Shown: positions 9,835-19,086, counted from the first letter of the stretch. The stretch is 64,000 nt of DNA from CAWFNW01 sp963817405 (GCA_963817405.1 CAWFNW010000003.1:310001-374000); one strand, 5' to 3'. The notes: generated from the sequence alone by a model not told the origin. Program-made: numbers and translations.

Positions 9835-9910
9835 TATACTCTAGCCCTGAGAAACCAGCCGGGCCCCGGCGAACACGGCCCGGCTATGAGCACACGTCGG
9901 ACTCGACGTG
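9835..9910 (+). promoter_or_regulatory. Candidate promoter -10 and structured leader of the 14-heme cytochrome gene
   Basis: A TATACT hexamer (9835-9840) is a good -10 match; no convincing -35 is seen. The leader then has a perfect 9-bp hairpin (AGCCGGGCC 9857-9865 with GGCCCGGCT 9877-9885) and a 6-bp hairpin (CACGTC 9893-9898 with GACGTG 9905-9910) that would place the GTG start codon in a stem. Structure is read from sequence; any regulatory role is inference. Confidence 0.4.
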
Positions 9911-12900
9911 ATGATCGGGGGCTTGGGGTTGGTTCGACGCCATCTGATCGCGGTCGCCGCGCTCGCTCTGGCGTGCGCGCTTCCGGCTTCCGTGGCGTCC
10001 GCCGCAACCCCGCCGCACGTTGCCACGGCTGAGTCTACCGACACCTGCGCGATGTGCCACCGCGCGCACTCGGGATTCGCCTCGTTCGGTCGCATCTCGC
10101 CCGACAGCTGGGAGATGACGTCGAACGCACTTGCGATCGTTCCCGGCTCCTGGGAGCTCAGGCCGGACGGGCAGGGGCTCGCGATTCCGCTCGATGCCGG
10201 CGACACGCCGCTGTGCTACGTGTGCCACGGCATCGACGCGCTCGGCTCGGGCATTGAGGTTCAGTCGTCCTTCGAGACGTCGTCCGTGCACACGCTCGCT
10301 CCGGTCGCCTCGCCGTACGGTCCCTCGGTCAAGTACTGCAGCACCTGTCACGACAGCCATGGTGCCGACAAGACGCCGTCCGGCGATCCGTACCCAGTGC
10401 TGCTGCGGTCGCAGACAGCCGACGGCGCGCAGTTCTTCTCCGCCGAGGAGTACTGCACCGCCTGTCATCCTGATCGTCCGTTGGACCGCTTCGACGGGCT
10501 CGCCATCTACCGAGCGACCACCCACTACTCGGGCCTGCCTGACCCCGCCAATGGCACCAAGGTGCGCTGCCTCAACTGCCACAAGGGGCATGGTTCGAAC
10601 ATCGGCCCGCTCATCACGAGCGTCATTGCGACGCCGGCGGTCGACGTGCCGGTCCCCGTGACCGCTAACGACCGCACCTTCTGCATCGCCTGCCACGATG
10701 TCGTGCAGGTGACCTACCCGGGCCCGACCGCCTATGCAGACTCGGCTCACGCCACATCAGAGGCGACCACCGCAATCACCGGTGAGTGGCCCGCCCCGGG
10801 CGCCTCGCGCCTGGTAGGCGAGTGCCAGGTCTGCCACGCGCCGATGGGCCGGGCAGGCGCCGACGGAAAAGTGATCCCCAAGCTGGGTGACGCGGCGGGT
10901 GCGGCGCTCTGTCGCCGCTGCCATGATGCTGACGGTCCGGCCAAGACCGATCTCACTGAGGCGACGGTCACGGCCGGTAACCTTGAGCTCCTTGCCGCAT
11001 ACTCGCCCGATGCGCCCACCGCCGAGCTCGGTGTCCTGCAGCTCTTCGCGAGCGAAGCCGGCGCGCCCGCGCCTCGCACCCTCAATGCGGCCCGCGAGTA
11101 TCGCACCGCCGGAGGACTCATCGGCCCTGTGGCCGTTGGCGATCTCGACGGAGACGGCACCGCGAATGTCGTCGTGGTCGACCCGGGCCTCGCGCAAGTC
11201 ACTGTCTTCTCACCCGACCCGCTCAAGGGTCTGAGCGCCTACTACGAGCCCGGCGTGCTCCCGGTCCCCAATGGCGTGAACGCCGAGTACGCTGTCGTTG
11301 CGGACGTCTTGCGGACACCTCGAAGCCGGCCGGAACTCGTGCTCATCGACGCCGACGCGGGCGAGCTCTTCGTCTATCGCTACGACGAAGCGCTTGGCGC
11401 CGAGCTGCAGCTCATCGACGGCCCGATCGACGTAGGCACGACGCCGTCGGGGATCGCCGCCGGACAGCTGGATGGCGTCGGCAGAGAAGACCTCGTCGTG
11501 ACGGACAGTGCGACCGGCGAGTTCCGTGTTCTCACCGAGTCGACCGTGACTCCCGGCACGTTCAGCGTACAGACAGTTGACGCGGGCATCATCGGCATCA
11601 CCGGCCCGAGCATCGGAGACGTTCTCGCGGCGGCCGGCACCGAGATCGCGATCGCAAGCGGCCGGGATGCACTCGCTCCGAGTGTCGTGATCTACGGCGC
11701 AGGCGGCACAACCCCTCTCGCGACCGTTCTTTGCACGCCGGCAACGGGCGTCGCGGCCGTGGCGACGCTCATCGGCGATGTGATCCCCGGGGACTCCACG
11801 GCGGACTTGGCCGTCGCGCTCGATGGTGGCGCCGGCCTGAGCAACGTGAACGTCTTCCAGCAGGATGGTGGAACTCTCACGCTGGGGGCCGATTTCCAGA
11901 CCGGCACCGGCTTTGCCACGAGCTCGCTCGCGTCCGGTGACCTCGATGGCGTCTCGGGTGCCGAGCTCGTCGTCGGCAACGCGGGGAGCTGGGATCGCGA
12001 TGGCACGAAGGCGATGGCGCCGAGCGTGCAGGTGTTCACGTATGACGCCACCATCCCCGGCGAGGAGTTTCGCACCGAGACGACGCCACGCTGGGCCGGC
12101 GGAGTCGAGTATGCAGGGTCCGCACCATCCCTTGCCGTCGCGGACCTTGGCGCGATCGGTGCGTCCAGCCACCCGGTGGACGCCGGCGACGCATCGCATA
12201 GCTCCACGGAGACCGCTGGCTTCGCTCGGCACGTGACGTGTTCGGACTGCCACAACTCGCACGAGGCGACGAGCACGCCCACGGTGGCTGCCTCGAACGC
12301 CCCCGCAGTCTACGGCCTCGTGAAGGGCGTCTTCGGCGTGACCACAACGCCGCTGACGCCGGTGCAGCGCGAGTATGAGGCATGTTTCAAGTGCCACTCG
12401 GCGTACAGCGATCTCGAGGGTGGTCGCGACGTCGCACTCGAGGTCGATCCCGGTAACGATTCCGTCCATGCCATCGTCGAGCCGGGGAGCGCGACCGCGC
12501 AGCCCGACACCTTCGAGAACGGCTGGTCGAGAGACTCGGTGCTGTACTGCGTGGACTGCCACGGCAACGCCGATCCTGCTGCAGGCGCCGTCGCCGGCCC
12601 GCACGCCTCCTCGGCGGCACCATTGTTGAAGAAGCCCAACGTGGGCATCTCGCCGCAGGATACGGACGTGCGGGAGACGCTCATGTGCTACGCCTGCCAC
12701 AAGGAGGGCGTGTACCTGACCGGCAGTCAGGACGCGGGCAGCGCGGCATCATGGTTCGGCGGAACTGCCGCGAACGCGCAACTCCACAACAAACACGTTG
12801 CAGTGCAGGGCTTCAGCTGCGGTGCGTGCCACGTGAGCCACGGTTCGGCCACCCAGCTGCACCTGCTGCGTCCGGCGGTCGGGTACTCGCCGACGCTCGA

Positions 12901-12982
12901 TGGCGGCGGCACGGCCATCGGCGGCTCCTGCACCAACGCATGCCACGTCGCGGATCCGCTGACGCGCACCTACACCTGGTAG
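9908..12982 (+). CDS. Secreted 14-heme c-type cytochrome with inserted FG-GAP domain
   Basis: 1024 aa from GTG 9908 (ATG 9911 equally possible). The signal peptide is RRHLIAVAALALACALPASVASA. Eight CxxCH motifs lie in residues about 47-340 (CAMCH, CYVCH, CSTCH, CTACH, CLNCH, CIACH, CQVCH, CRRCH). About 400 residues without Cys-His motifs follow, containing FG-GAP/VCBS-type calcium-binding blades (VGDLDGDGTANVVVVD, GQLDGVGREDLVVTD, SGDLDGVSGAELVVGN), predicted to fold as a propeller. Five more CxxCH (CSDCH, CFKCH, CVDCH, CYACH, CGACH) and a terminal CxxxCH (CTNACH) occupy the last 250 residues. This size and heme count fit an extracellular electron conduit. It stands alone between a terminator and bioY. 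The inserted propeller is unusual and may bind a partner, polysaccharide or mineral. Confidence 0.88.
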   Translation: MMIGGLGLVRRHLIAVAALALACALPASVASAATPPHVATAESTDTCAMCHRAHSGFASFGRISPDSWEMTSNALAIVPGSWELRPDGQGLAIPLDAGDTPLCYVCHGIDALGSGIEVQSSFETSSVHTLAPVASPYGPSVKYCSTCHDSHGADKTPSGDPYPVLLRSQTADGAQFFSAEEYCTACHPDRPLDRFDGLAIYRATTHYSGLPDPANGTKVRCLNCHKGHGSNIGPLITSVIATPAVDVPVPVTANDRTFCIACHDVVQVTYPGPTAYADSAHATSEATTAITGEWPAPGASRLVGECQVCHAPMGRAGADGKVIPKLGDAAGAALCRRCHDADGPAKTDLTEATVTAGNLELLAAYSPDAPTAELGVLQLFASEAGAPAPRTLNAAREYRTAGGLIGPVAVGDLDGDGTANVVVVDPGLAQVTVFSPDPLKGLSAYYEPGVLPVPNGVNAEYAVVADVLRTPRSRPELVLIDADAGELFVYRYDEALGAELQLIDGPIDVGTTPSGIAAGQLDGVGREDLVVTDSATGEFRVLTESTVTPGTFSVQTVDAGIIGITGPSIGDVLAAAGTEIAIASGRDALAPSVVIYGAGGTTPLATVLCTPATGVAAVATLIGDVIPGDSTADLAVALDGGAGLSNVNVFQQDGGTLTLGADFQTGTGFATSSLASGDLDGVSGAELVVGNAGSWDRDGTKAMAPSVQVFTYDATIPGEEFRTETTPRWAGGVEYAGSAPSLAVADLGAIGASSHPVDAGDASHSSTETAGFARHVTCSDCHNSHEATSTPTVAASNAPAVYGLVKGVFGVTTTPLTPVQREYEACFKCHSAYSDLEGGRDVALEVDPGNDSVHAIVEPGSATAQPDTFENGWSRDSVLYCVDCHGNADPAAGAVAGPHASSAAPLLKKPNVGISPQDTDVRETLMCYACHKEGVYLTGSQDAGSAASWFGGTAANAQLHNKHVAVQGFSCGACHVSHGSATQLHLLRPAVGYSPTLDGGGTAIGGSCTNACHVADPLTRTYTW

Positions 12983-13027
12983 CCGGGTTTCCCCGTTCGG
13001 TTGACCGCCTCGTACGGCATCCCTAGA

Positions 13028-13054
13028 GTAAACCGCAATCCTTGTAAGGTTTAC
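13028..13054 (+). promoter_or_regulatory. BirA-like operator upstream of bioY
   Basis: GTAAACC (13028-13034) and GGTTTAC (13048-13054) form a perfect inverted repeat 24 bases before the bioY start. These half-sites match the core of the BirA (biotin repressor) operator known from other bacteria (TTGTAAACC/GGTTTACAA). The spacer here is 13 nt, slightly shorter than the usual 14-16, so the assignment is likely but not certain. Confidence 0.55.
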
Positions 13055-13077
13055 CATCGGGCGTCCGTGGAGCGCGC

Positions 13078-13624
13078 ATGCCGAGCAGTCGAACCAAGAA
13101 TCTCGTCACGGCTGCGCTCATCGCTGCGCTCATCGCCGTTGGTGCGTGGGTGGCTCTTCCCATCGGTCCGGTGCCGGTCACGCTGCAGACGTTCGCAATC
13201 GTGCTTGCGGCGCTCGTGCTGCCGCCCCGGCAGGCGTTCGCGGCAGTCGGAGTCTACATCCTGGCGGGCGCCGTGGGCGTGCCGGTCTTCGCGGGCGGCA
13301 GAGCGGGCCTCGCGGTCATCGCAGGTCCCACGGGAGGTTTCCTGGCGGGCTTCCTTGTGGGCGCGCCGCTGGCGGCCTGGGTTCGAGTGGCGCTTGCGCG
13401 TCGCGTGGGTGCGACGTCTGGCAGATGCAGTTGCCGCTGCCGTCGCGATCGGCGTCACCTACGTGCTCGGCTGGGCGCACCTCGCGTTCGTGCTCGATCT
13501 CGGACCGGCGGCTGCGTTCGCGGGCGGCGTGGTGCCGTTCGTGGTGGCCGACGCGCTCAAGTGCGTCGCGGCTGTGGTCGTCGCTGGGGCGCTCAGACGC
13601 GCGCGCGTGCTTGCCGGCCCTTAG
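13078..13624 (+). CDS. bioY: BioY biotin transporter substrate-binding subunit (one frame change)
   Basis: BioY is the membrane S component of ECF-type biotin uptake. The first frame (ATG 13078 to about 13400) gives the family opening: TAALIAALIAVGAWVALPIGPVPVTLQTFAIVLAALVLPP and YILAGAVGVPVFAGGRAG..GPTGGFLAGF. The rest of the protein (RLADAVAAAVAIGVTYVLGWAHLAF, then FVVADALKCVAAVVV) is in the next frame, ending at 13624. Removing one G from the GGG run near 13409 joins them into about 181 residues, a normal BioY length. No ATPase (EcfA/BioM) or EcfT/BioN gene is adjacent, so it would work alone or with a shared ECF module. The BirA-like operator just upstream indicates repression by biotin sufficiency. 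Confidence 0.85.
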
Positions 13625-13705
13625 CCCGACGGATTCACTACCGCGTGTCAGGGCTGGCGGCTACCATGGACGTGGATCTGACCAGACTCGTACGTGGGGG
13701 CGCAC

Positions 13706-14959
13706 ATGAGCACACCCGTCCGCTTCATTCATGCGGCGGATCTTCACTTGGACGCACCCTTCGGCGGCGTCGACGCCACGGACCCCCGAGTCAGAGACGC
13801 GCTCGGAGCATCCACCTACAAGGCGCTCGATGCCATCGTCGACGCGTGCCTTGAGCATGCGGTCGACTTCCTTGTCGTTGCTGGTGATGTCTACAACCAC
13901 CGGGAGCGGGGCGTGCGCTCGCAGCTTGCCTTCGCGCACGCGGCGTCGCGCCTGAACGACGCAGGCATCCCCGTCTACGTCGTGCACGGCAACCACGATC
14001 CGGCATCAGGCTGGTCGGCGGGAATCGCCCTTCCCGCAAACGTCCGCGTCTTCGGCGCTGACGGCGTCGAGCGGATGACGTTCGAGCGCGACGGCGAGGT
14101 CGCCTGCGCGCTCTACGGCCGGAGCTTCAAGATAGCGGCGGAGCGCGAGAACTTCGCTCGGGGGTACACGCGCGACGCCTCGGATCCCATCGCCATCGGC
14201 GTGCTGCACGGCAATGTCGGCGGCAGGCCGGAGTATGACGACTACGCACCGTGCTCGATCGCGGACCTACGCGCGGCGCGGATGGACTACTGGGCGCTCG
14301 GTCACATCCACAAACCGGAAGTCATCTCGGAAGAACCGTATGCCGTCTACGCCGGATGCCCGCAGGGGCTCGATCCCTCGCAGTCGGGGCCGCGCGGTTG
14401 CTGGCTTGTCACGGTCGGGCCGGGAAGCGCAGCCGCGGAGTTCCTCCCGGCAGCGTCGGTCGTTTGGGACTTCGCTCAGGTGGACGTGACCGAGGCGGCC
14501 ACACTCGACGAGGTGCGCGCCGCGCTGCTGTCGGCCGTCGATGACACCCGTGACGGCGCCGGCAGCACGCCGGTGGTGATGCGCGCGGACCTGCTCGGCC
14601 GCACGGAAGCGCACGGCGCGCTCTCGGCTCCGGGAGCGCTGGAGGCGCTCGTCGAAGACGTGCGGGCCGAGGCCCTGCTGTCGGATCAGTGGGTGTGGCT
14701 CGACCGCGTGCGCGACCGCACGGCGCAGGTGCTGGACTTGGATGCGCTCCGGGCAACCGAGGACTTCGGCGGTGACGTCGTGCGTCTCGCCGATGACCTG
14801 CTCGCGGACCAGGCCGCCGCAGCGGCGTTCGTCGCGGGAGTGTTCGATCCGCTCATGGAGCGAGTACGCGACGCCGCACCAGCGCCCGATGCGGCCGATG
14901 TCATCGCTCGCGCCCGCGACCTCGTGCTGGACCGCCTGTTCGGGGAGGCTGCACGATGA
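13706..14959 (+). CDS. SbcD-like DNA double-strand-break nuclease (metallophosphoesterase)
   Basis: 417 aa. Metallophosphoesterase motifs are in order at the N-terminus: FIHAADLHLD (D-x-H), VVAGDVYN (GD-x), VYVVHGNHDP (GNHD), then GVLHGN and YWALGHIHKP (GH-x-H), which bind the catalytic metal pair. This is the SbcD/Mre11/YhaO family of DNA exonucleases. The ATG at 13706 was chosen because a GGGGG ribosome-binding site lies just before it; GTG 13694 is the alternative. The stop overlaps the next gene by 4 bases (ATGA), a YhaN-like SMC-type ATPase, so the two form the YhaO-YhaN type complex for end processing in the cytoplasm. Family is secure; the exact repair role is inferred. Confidence 0.87.
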   Translation: MSTPVRFIHAADLHLDAPFGGVDATDPRVRDALGASTYKALDAIVDACLEHAVDFLVVAGDVYNHRERGVRSQLAFAHAASRLNDAGIPVYVVHGNHDPASGWSAGIALPANVRVFGADGVERMTFERDGEVACALYGRSFKIAAERENFARGYTRDASDPIAIGVLHGNVGGRPEYDDYAPCSIADLRAARMDYWALGHIHKPEVISEEPYAVYAGCPQGLDPSQSGPRGCWLVTVGPGSAAAEFLPAASVVWDFAQVDVTEAATLDEVRAALLSAVDDTRDGAGSTPVVMRADLLGRTEAHGALSAPGALEALVEDVRAEALLSDQWVWLDRVRDRTAQVLDLDALRATEDFGGDVVRLADDLLADQAAAAAFVAGVFDPLMERVRDAAPAPDAADVIARARDLVLDRLFGEAAR

Positions 14960-17607
14960 GGCTCAGGCGGATCGAATCGGTGCGCTTCGGGGCGCTTACC
15001 AGTGCCGCACTCGGGGACCTGGGCGACCGGCTCACGGTCGTGCTTGGGCCCAACGAAGCCGGCAAGAGCACGTTCGCCGCGCTCGTGCGGCACGTGCTGT
15101 ACGGCTTCCCGACCGAGGGTAAGGAAGGCGCCTACCTCTCCAACGCAGGGAAGCGCGAGGGGCGTCTCATCTTCGAGGAGGGGACCGGTCGCTGGGTCCT
15201 CGAGCGCACGGCAGGGCCGCACGGCGGCCCGTGGACCGCACGCGCGCTCAGCGGTCCCGAGCGTCCGCAGCTGCGCGACGAGGTCACCTCCGGCGTGAGT
15301 GAGGAGGCCTTCCGGGTCGTGTTCGGCTTCGGCTTGGACGACATGGCCCGCATCGAGACGCTCCGTGGCTCGGGCGACGACATCATCGCGCCGCTCTATG
15401 CGGCAAGCGTGGGGTTGACCGTGAGCCCGCAAGAAGTCCGCACGCGGCTGGGCAAGCAAGCAGACGAGCTCTTCGCCCCCAAGGCACGCACCAAGCGCGT
15501 GCACGACCTCCTGGGTGAGTTCCAGAGCACGCGCAGCTCGCTCCGCGAGGTCCGTGAGGCAGGGGCCGCCTTCGCAACCGAGCAGGCACGGCTTCGTGAG
15601 CTGGAGGCCGCACTCGCGGCGGCCAAGGCGGACCGGGACGCTGCGCGGGCAGAGGCCACGCAGCTCGAGGGCGCATGCACCGCGTACGAGGAGCGCATCG
15701 CGCAGATCAACGAGCGCGAGCTTGAGCTCGCGGACCTCCGCCGCAAGCGCGCCTCTGCCGCAGAGACGCTCGAGCGCACCGTGCCGGACGAGCGGGTCCT
15801 CGCCGCTGCGGCCGACATCGACGCGCTCGCTGAGCAGGCGTCCGCATTCGCGCAGACGCAGGAGGAGGTCCGGGACTTCGTGGCGAAGGCGGCAGCTGCC
15901 GAGCGCCGTTGCGCCGGGGCCTGTTCTGATCTGGGATGGGACGCCGAGAAGGTGCTTGCTGCAGACACGGGGCCGTCTGTCGCTGCAGCAGTCGAATCGG
16001 CCCGCGATGAGGTCCAGCGGCTCGAAGCTGACCGTGAGGCTCGGATGCGCGATGCCGAGCGCACCGCGGCTGCGGCAGAGCGCGCGCGAACCGCCGCGGA
16101 GGCCGCACTCGCGCAGGTCGGCGTGGAGCTTGGCGACGATGCGGAGGCCGCCCTCGACGGAGTGGCGGCCGAGCTTGATGCGCGCGATGCGGGGGCGGGC
16201 GCGAGCCCGGCTCGGCGCGTCGACGTGCCCGCGCTCGTCCTGCTCGTCGCCGGCCTGCTCACCCTCGCCGCCGGGTTGGCGCTTGCTGAATACGTGTCGG
16301 CTGTCATCGGCGGCGTGCTCGCCGTAGCCGGCGGGGTGCTGCTCGCGCGGGCGTGGCGCTCGGCGCCCGCCCCCGCGCTCGGCGCCGACTCCTTCCGCGC
16401 ACGCCGGGCGCTCGAGACCGCGCGCGGAGCGCTTGGGGTGCTTCGGGAGGCGGTTCGCGAGGAGGCCGAGGCTACCCAAGACGCGGCACTCGTGGCCAGC
16501 GTCCTCGAGGCCCGGCGCGCGCTGCTTGCGGCCGCGCTGTCGGCGGCCGGACTCGATGAGAGCCTCACGCCTGCGGCAGCCGCCCACGTGCTTGCAGCGC
16601 TCAAGGAGGCGCGTCGGATCCATGACGAAGCTCGAGAGGCCGCCGAACGCGCCGCTGCCGGGCGCGAGCGCCTCGACGCGTATGCTGCGCGCCTCCGCGA
16701 GGCGGTCGCCGGCTTCATGGACGCGGCGCCCGTGGTGGCGCACGACGAGTTCGCGCCGCTGCTGGGGCGCGCTCGCGAGGCGCTCGTGCAGGCACGCGAA
16801 GCGCGCGAGCAGCGCGCCCGGGCCGCTGAGGCGTTGGTGGGAGTCGACGAGCGTCTCGCAGCCGTCGAGGACCGCGTCACCCGCCTACGCGAGGAAGCGG
16901 TGAGTATCCTCACTCGCCACCACTTGGAGGAGGGCGGGTCTGCCGCCGCGCTCGAATCGCTCGCGGACGACGCTCGCCGCGTCGCCGCGGAGGCGGAGGA
17001 GGCGTACGACACACTCTCGGGTGAAGCCGCGCGGCTCGCCGGCTCGCTCGACACGCTCGCTAGCGAGGACCGCGGTGCCGCACTGAGACTGCAGGAGGCC
17101 GCCCTCGGAGAGCGTTTGGCAGGCGCAGTCGACCGCTATGCCGTGCTCGCCGTTGCCGAGCGGCTGCTCGCCTCAGCGCAGGAGCACTACGAGCGGGAGC
17201 GCCAGCCCGACGTGGTGAAGCATGCGGAGAGGGTCTTCCGCTCGATCACCCGCGACCGGTACGTGGGCTTGGGAATGCCGCTCGGCGACGGACGCATCGA
17301 GGTGTTCGACAGTCGCAGCGCGGCCCGGACGTCCGCGCAGCTCTCACGCGGCACCGCTGAAGCGCTCTACCTGGCGCTCCGGCTGGGCCTCATCGCACAC
17401 CTCGGCGATGTCGGTCGGGGGCTGCCGCTGCTCATGGACGACGTGCTCGTGAACTTCGACACGGAACGGCGCGAGGGGGTAGCCACCGCGGTCGCTGAGC
17501 TCGCGCAGGAGCGGCAGGTCGTCGTGTTCACATGCCACCCGGAGATCGCGGAGATTCTCGGAAGCGCGGCGCCGGACCGCACGCTCATCGAGCTCGACCG
17601 CTGCTGA
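14956..17607 (+). CDS. YhaN-like SMC/Rad50-type ATPase with central transmembrane hairpin
   Basis: 883 aa. Walker A (GPNEAGKSTF) is at about residue 30-40; the signature-like LSRGTAEALYLALRLGL and Walker B LPLLMDDVLVNFD are near the C-terminus, as in Rad50/SbcC split ATPases. The middle is Ala/Glu/Arg-rich coiled coil, interrupted at about residues 420-460 by two adjacent hydrophobic helices (LVLLVAGLLTLAAGLALA and VIGGVLAVAGGVLLA). A membrane hairpin inside the coiled coil is typical of the YhaN family and distinguishes it from SbcC. Coupled by ATGA overlap to the SbcD-like nuclease upstream. Very high GC, with long open frames on the opposite strand that I regard as shadows. Confidence 0.87.
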   Translation: MRLRRIESVRFGALTSAALGDLGDRLTVVLGPNEAGKSTFAALVRHVLYGFPTEGKEGAYLSNAGKREGRLIFEEGTGRWVLERTAGPHGGPWTARALSGPERPQLRDEVTSGVSEEAFRVVFGFGLDDMARIETLRGSGDDIIAPLYAASVGLTVSPQEVRTRLGKQADELFAPKARTKRVHDLLGEFQSTRSSLREVREAGAAFATEQARLRELEAALAAAKADRDAARAEATQLEGACTAYEERIAQINERELELADLRRKRASAAETLERTVPDERVLAAAADIDALAEQASAFAQTQEEVRDFVAKAAAAERRCAGACSDLGWDAEKVLAADTGPSVAAAVESARDEVQRLEADREARMRDAERTAAAAERARTAAEAALAQVGVELGDDAEAALDGVAAELDARDAGAGASPARRVDVPALVLLVAGLLTLAAGLALAEYVSAVIGGVLAVAGGVLLARAWRSAPAPALGADSFRARRALETARGALGVLREAVREEAEATQDAALVASVLEARRALLAAALSAAGLDESLTPAAAAHVLAALKEARRIHDEAREAAERAAAGRERLDAYAARLREAVAGFMDAAPVVAHDEFAPLLGRAREALVQAREAREQRARAAEALVGVDERLAAVEDRVTRLREEAVSILTRHHLEEGGSAAALESLADDARRVAAEAEEAYDTLSGEAARLAGSLDTLASEDRGAALRLQEAALGERLAGAVDRYAVLAVAERLLASAQEHYERERQPDVVKHAERVFRSITRDRYVGLGMPLGDGRIEVFDSRSAARTSAQLSRGTAEALYLALRLGLIAHLGDVGRGLPLLMDDVLVNFDTERREGVATAVAELAQERQVVVFTCHPEIAEILGSAAPDRTLIELDRC

Positions 17608-17638
17608 GAGCGATCGAGGCTCGAGGAGCCGCCGTTCC

Positions 17639-19075
17639 TCAGTCGCGGACGATCGGCAGGCGGATGGTGAAGACGCTGCCGCCCTCGGGTCGGTTCGCGG
17701 CCTCGATCGTGCCCGCGTGCGCTCGCACGATGGCGGCGACGATCGCAAGTCCCAACCCCGCGCCGCCGCTCGAGCGGTCGCGGCTGCGCTGCGCCCGGTA
17801 GAAGCGCTCGAAGAGGTGGGGGAGCGCTTCCTCCGGCACGCCCGGACCTTCATCCAGTACTTCGAGCGTCGCGCGGTCGCCCTGCTGCCCGAGCCGGACG
17901 AGGACCGTGCAGCCGGCCTCGGTCATGCGCGACGCGTTGTCGACGAGGTTCGCCACCACCTGTTGCAGCCGATCGGTATCGCCCAGCACCAACGGCGCCT
18001 CGCCCTCGACGGTCACCGTGACCTCGCGTGCGTCGGTGAGCGGAGCGAGCGCCTCCACCGCGCGGTTCGCGACGTCAGTGAGCGCGAGCCGTCTGAGCGG
18101 CAGCTCGCCGGTGGCGCCTTCGATGCGCTGGAGGGTGAGCAGGTCGTTCGCGAGCCGCGCCAGACGGTCGGCCTCGCGCACGATGGTGACGAGGAACTGG
18201 CGGGCGTCGTCCTCGGGCACGTCGCCGTCGATGAGCGTCTCCGCAGCCCCGCGGATGGCCGTAAGCGGCGTGCGGAGCTCGTGGCTCACGTCGGACACGA
18301 ACCGACTCTTGCGCCGCTCCTCCTGTTTGAGCTCAGCCACGACGCTCTCCGACTCGTCCGCCATCGCATTGAAGGCCGTGGCGAGGGCTCGCGTTTCGCG
18401 GGCGCCGGTCGGTGTGAAGCGGACCGAGTGGTCGCCGGCCGTGAAGGCGTCGGCGCCGGTCGCGAGATCGCGAAGCGGACGGGAAAGCCAGCGGGACAAG
18501 AGCTCGGTGAGCGCGAATACGACCGCTGCGAAGAGACCCACCACGACGAGCAGCCGCCCGCGGTAGTCGCTCAGAAGCGTGAGAACGGTGAACGTCTCAT
18601 CGGACGCGTACGCAGCGCCGACGACGCGGCCGTCCGAGACGATCGGCACCGCGACGCTCACGGCACGGCGACCCGAGTCAGTACGGCGGACCGACGGGGA
18701 GACCTCGCCTAAGAGCGCTGCCGTCACTTCGGGAAGCGCCGAGTAGGGCCTGCCAACACCGTCGGTGAGCGTGTCGGCGACCGCCGTGCCGTTCGCATCG
18801 AGTACCCGCAGCCGCGTCGCCGTGCCCGCCGAGGCCTCGATGAGCGCGCTCTGAAGCCTCCGCGCGTCGCGCGAGGTGAGCGTGGTGCCGCCCTCGAGGT
18901 AGCCGTCACTTGCGAGCGACGCGATGACCGCCGCTTGCGCGCGAAGCCGTTCGGTCAGCCGGTCGCTGGCAAAGCCCTGCAGCTCGGCGAGGAAGTAGAC
19001 CGTGAGCCCCGCGGCCGCGACAAGCGCAACAGCGAGCAGCGCGGCGAGCAGGCGCGTTCGAGTGGATGCTCGCAT
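17639..19075 (-). CDS. Two-component sensor histidine kinase (PhoR/ResE/WalK class)
   Basis: 478 aa. Membrane helix 1 at about residues 8-28, an extracytoplasmic sensor region of about 130 residues, membrane helix 2 (about 165-190, LLVVVGLFAAVVFALTELL), a HAMP linker (RPLRDLATGADAFTAGDH), then the HisKA box SHELRTP, the N box (VVANLVDNASRM), G1 (DEGPGVPEEAL) and G2 (GGAGLGLAIV) of the ATPase domain. All catalytic motifs are intact. It begins 11 bases after the response regulator stop, so the two are one minus-strand operon with the regulator first. The stimulus is unknown. It converges on the YhaN-like gene with 31 bases between stops. Confidence 0.9.
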   Translation of the reverse strand: MRASTRTRLLAALLAVALVAAAGLTVYFLAELQGFASDRLTERLRAQAAVIASLASDGYLEGGTTLTSRDARRLQSALIEASAGTATRLRVLDANGTAVADTLTDGVGRPYSALPEVTAALLGEVSPSVRRTDSGRRAVSVAVPIVSDGRVVGAAYASDETFTVLTLLSDYRGRLLVVVGLFAAVVFALTELLSRWLSRPLRDLATGADAFTAGDHSVRFTPTGARETRALATAFNAMADESESVVAELKQEERRKSRFVSDVSHELRTPLTAIRGAAETLIDGDVPEDDARQFLVTIVREADRLARLANDLLTLQRIEGATGELPLRRLALTDVANRAVEALAPLTDAREVTVTVEGEAPLVLGDTDRLQQVVANLVDNASRMTEAGCTVLVRLGQQGDRATLEVLDEGPGVPEEALPHLFERFYRAQRSRDRSSGGAGLGLAIVAAIVRAHAGTIEAANRPEGGSVFTIRLPIVRD

Positions 19076-19086
19076 GCGTCGGCGGC

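Noticed and set aside
9841..9907. c-di-GMP (GEMM) or similar riboswitch upstream of the large cytochrome gene.
   Set aside because: The conserved GEMM blocks are absent; only two simple hairpins are seen.
14686..16743. Long minus-strand open frame opposite the SbcD-like/YhaN-like genes.
   Set aside because: Mirror of the Ala/Glu/Arg-rich coiled-coil sequence; no motif or ribosome-binding site, whereas the plus strand has intact Walker motifs.
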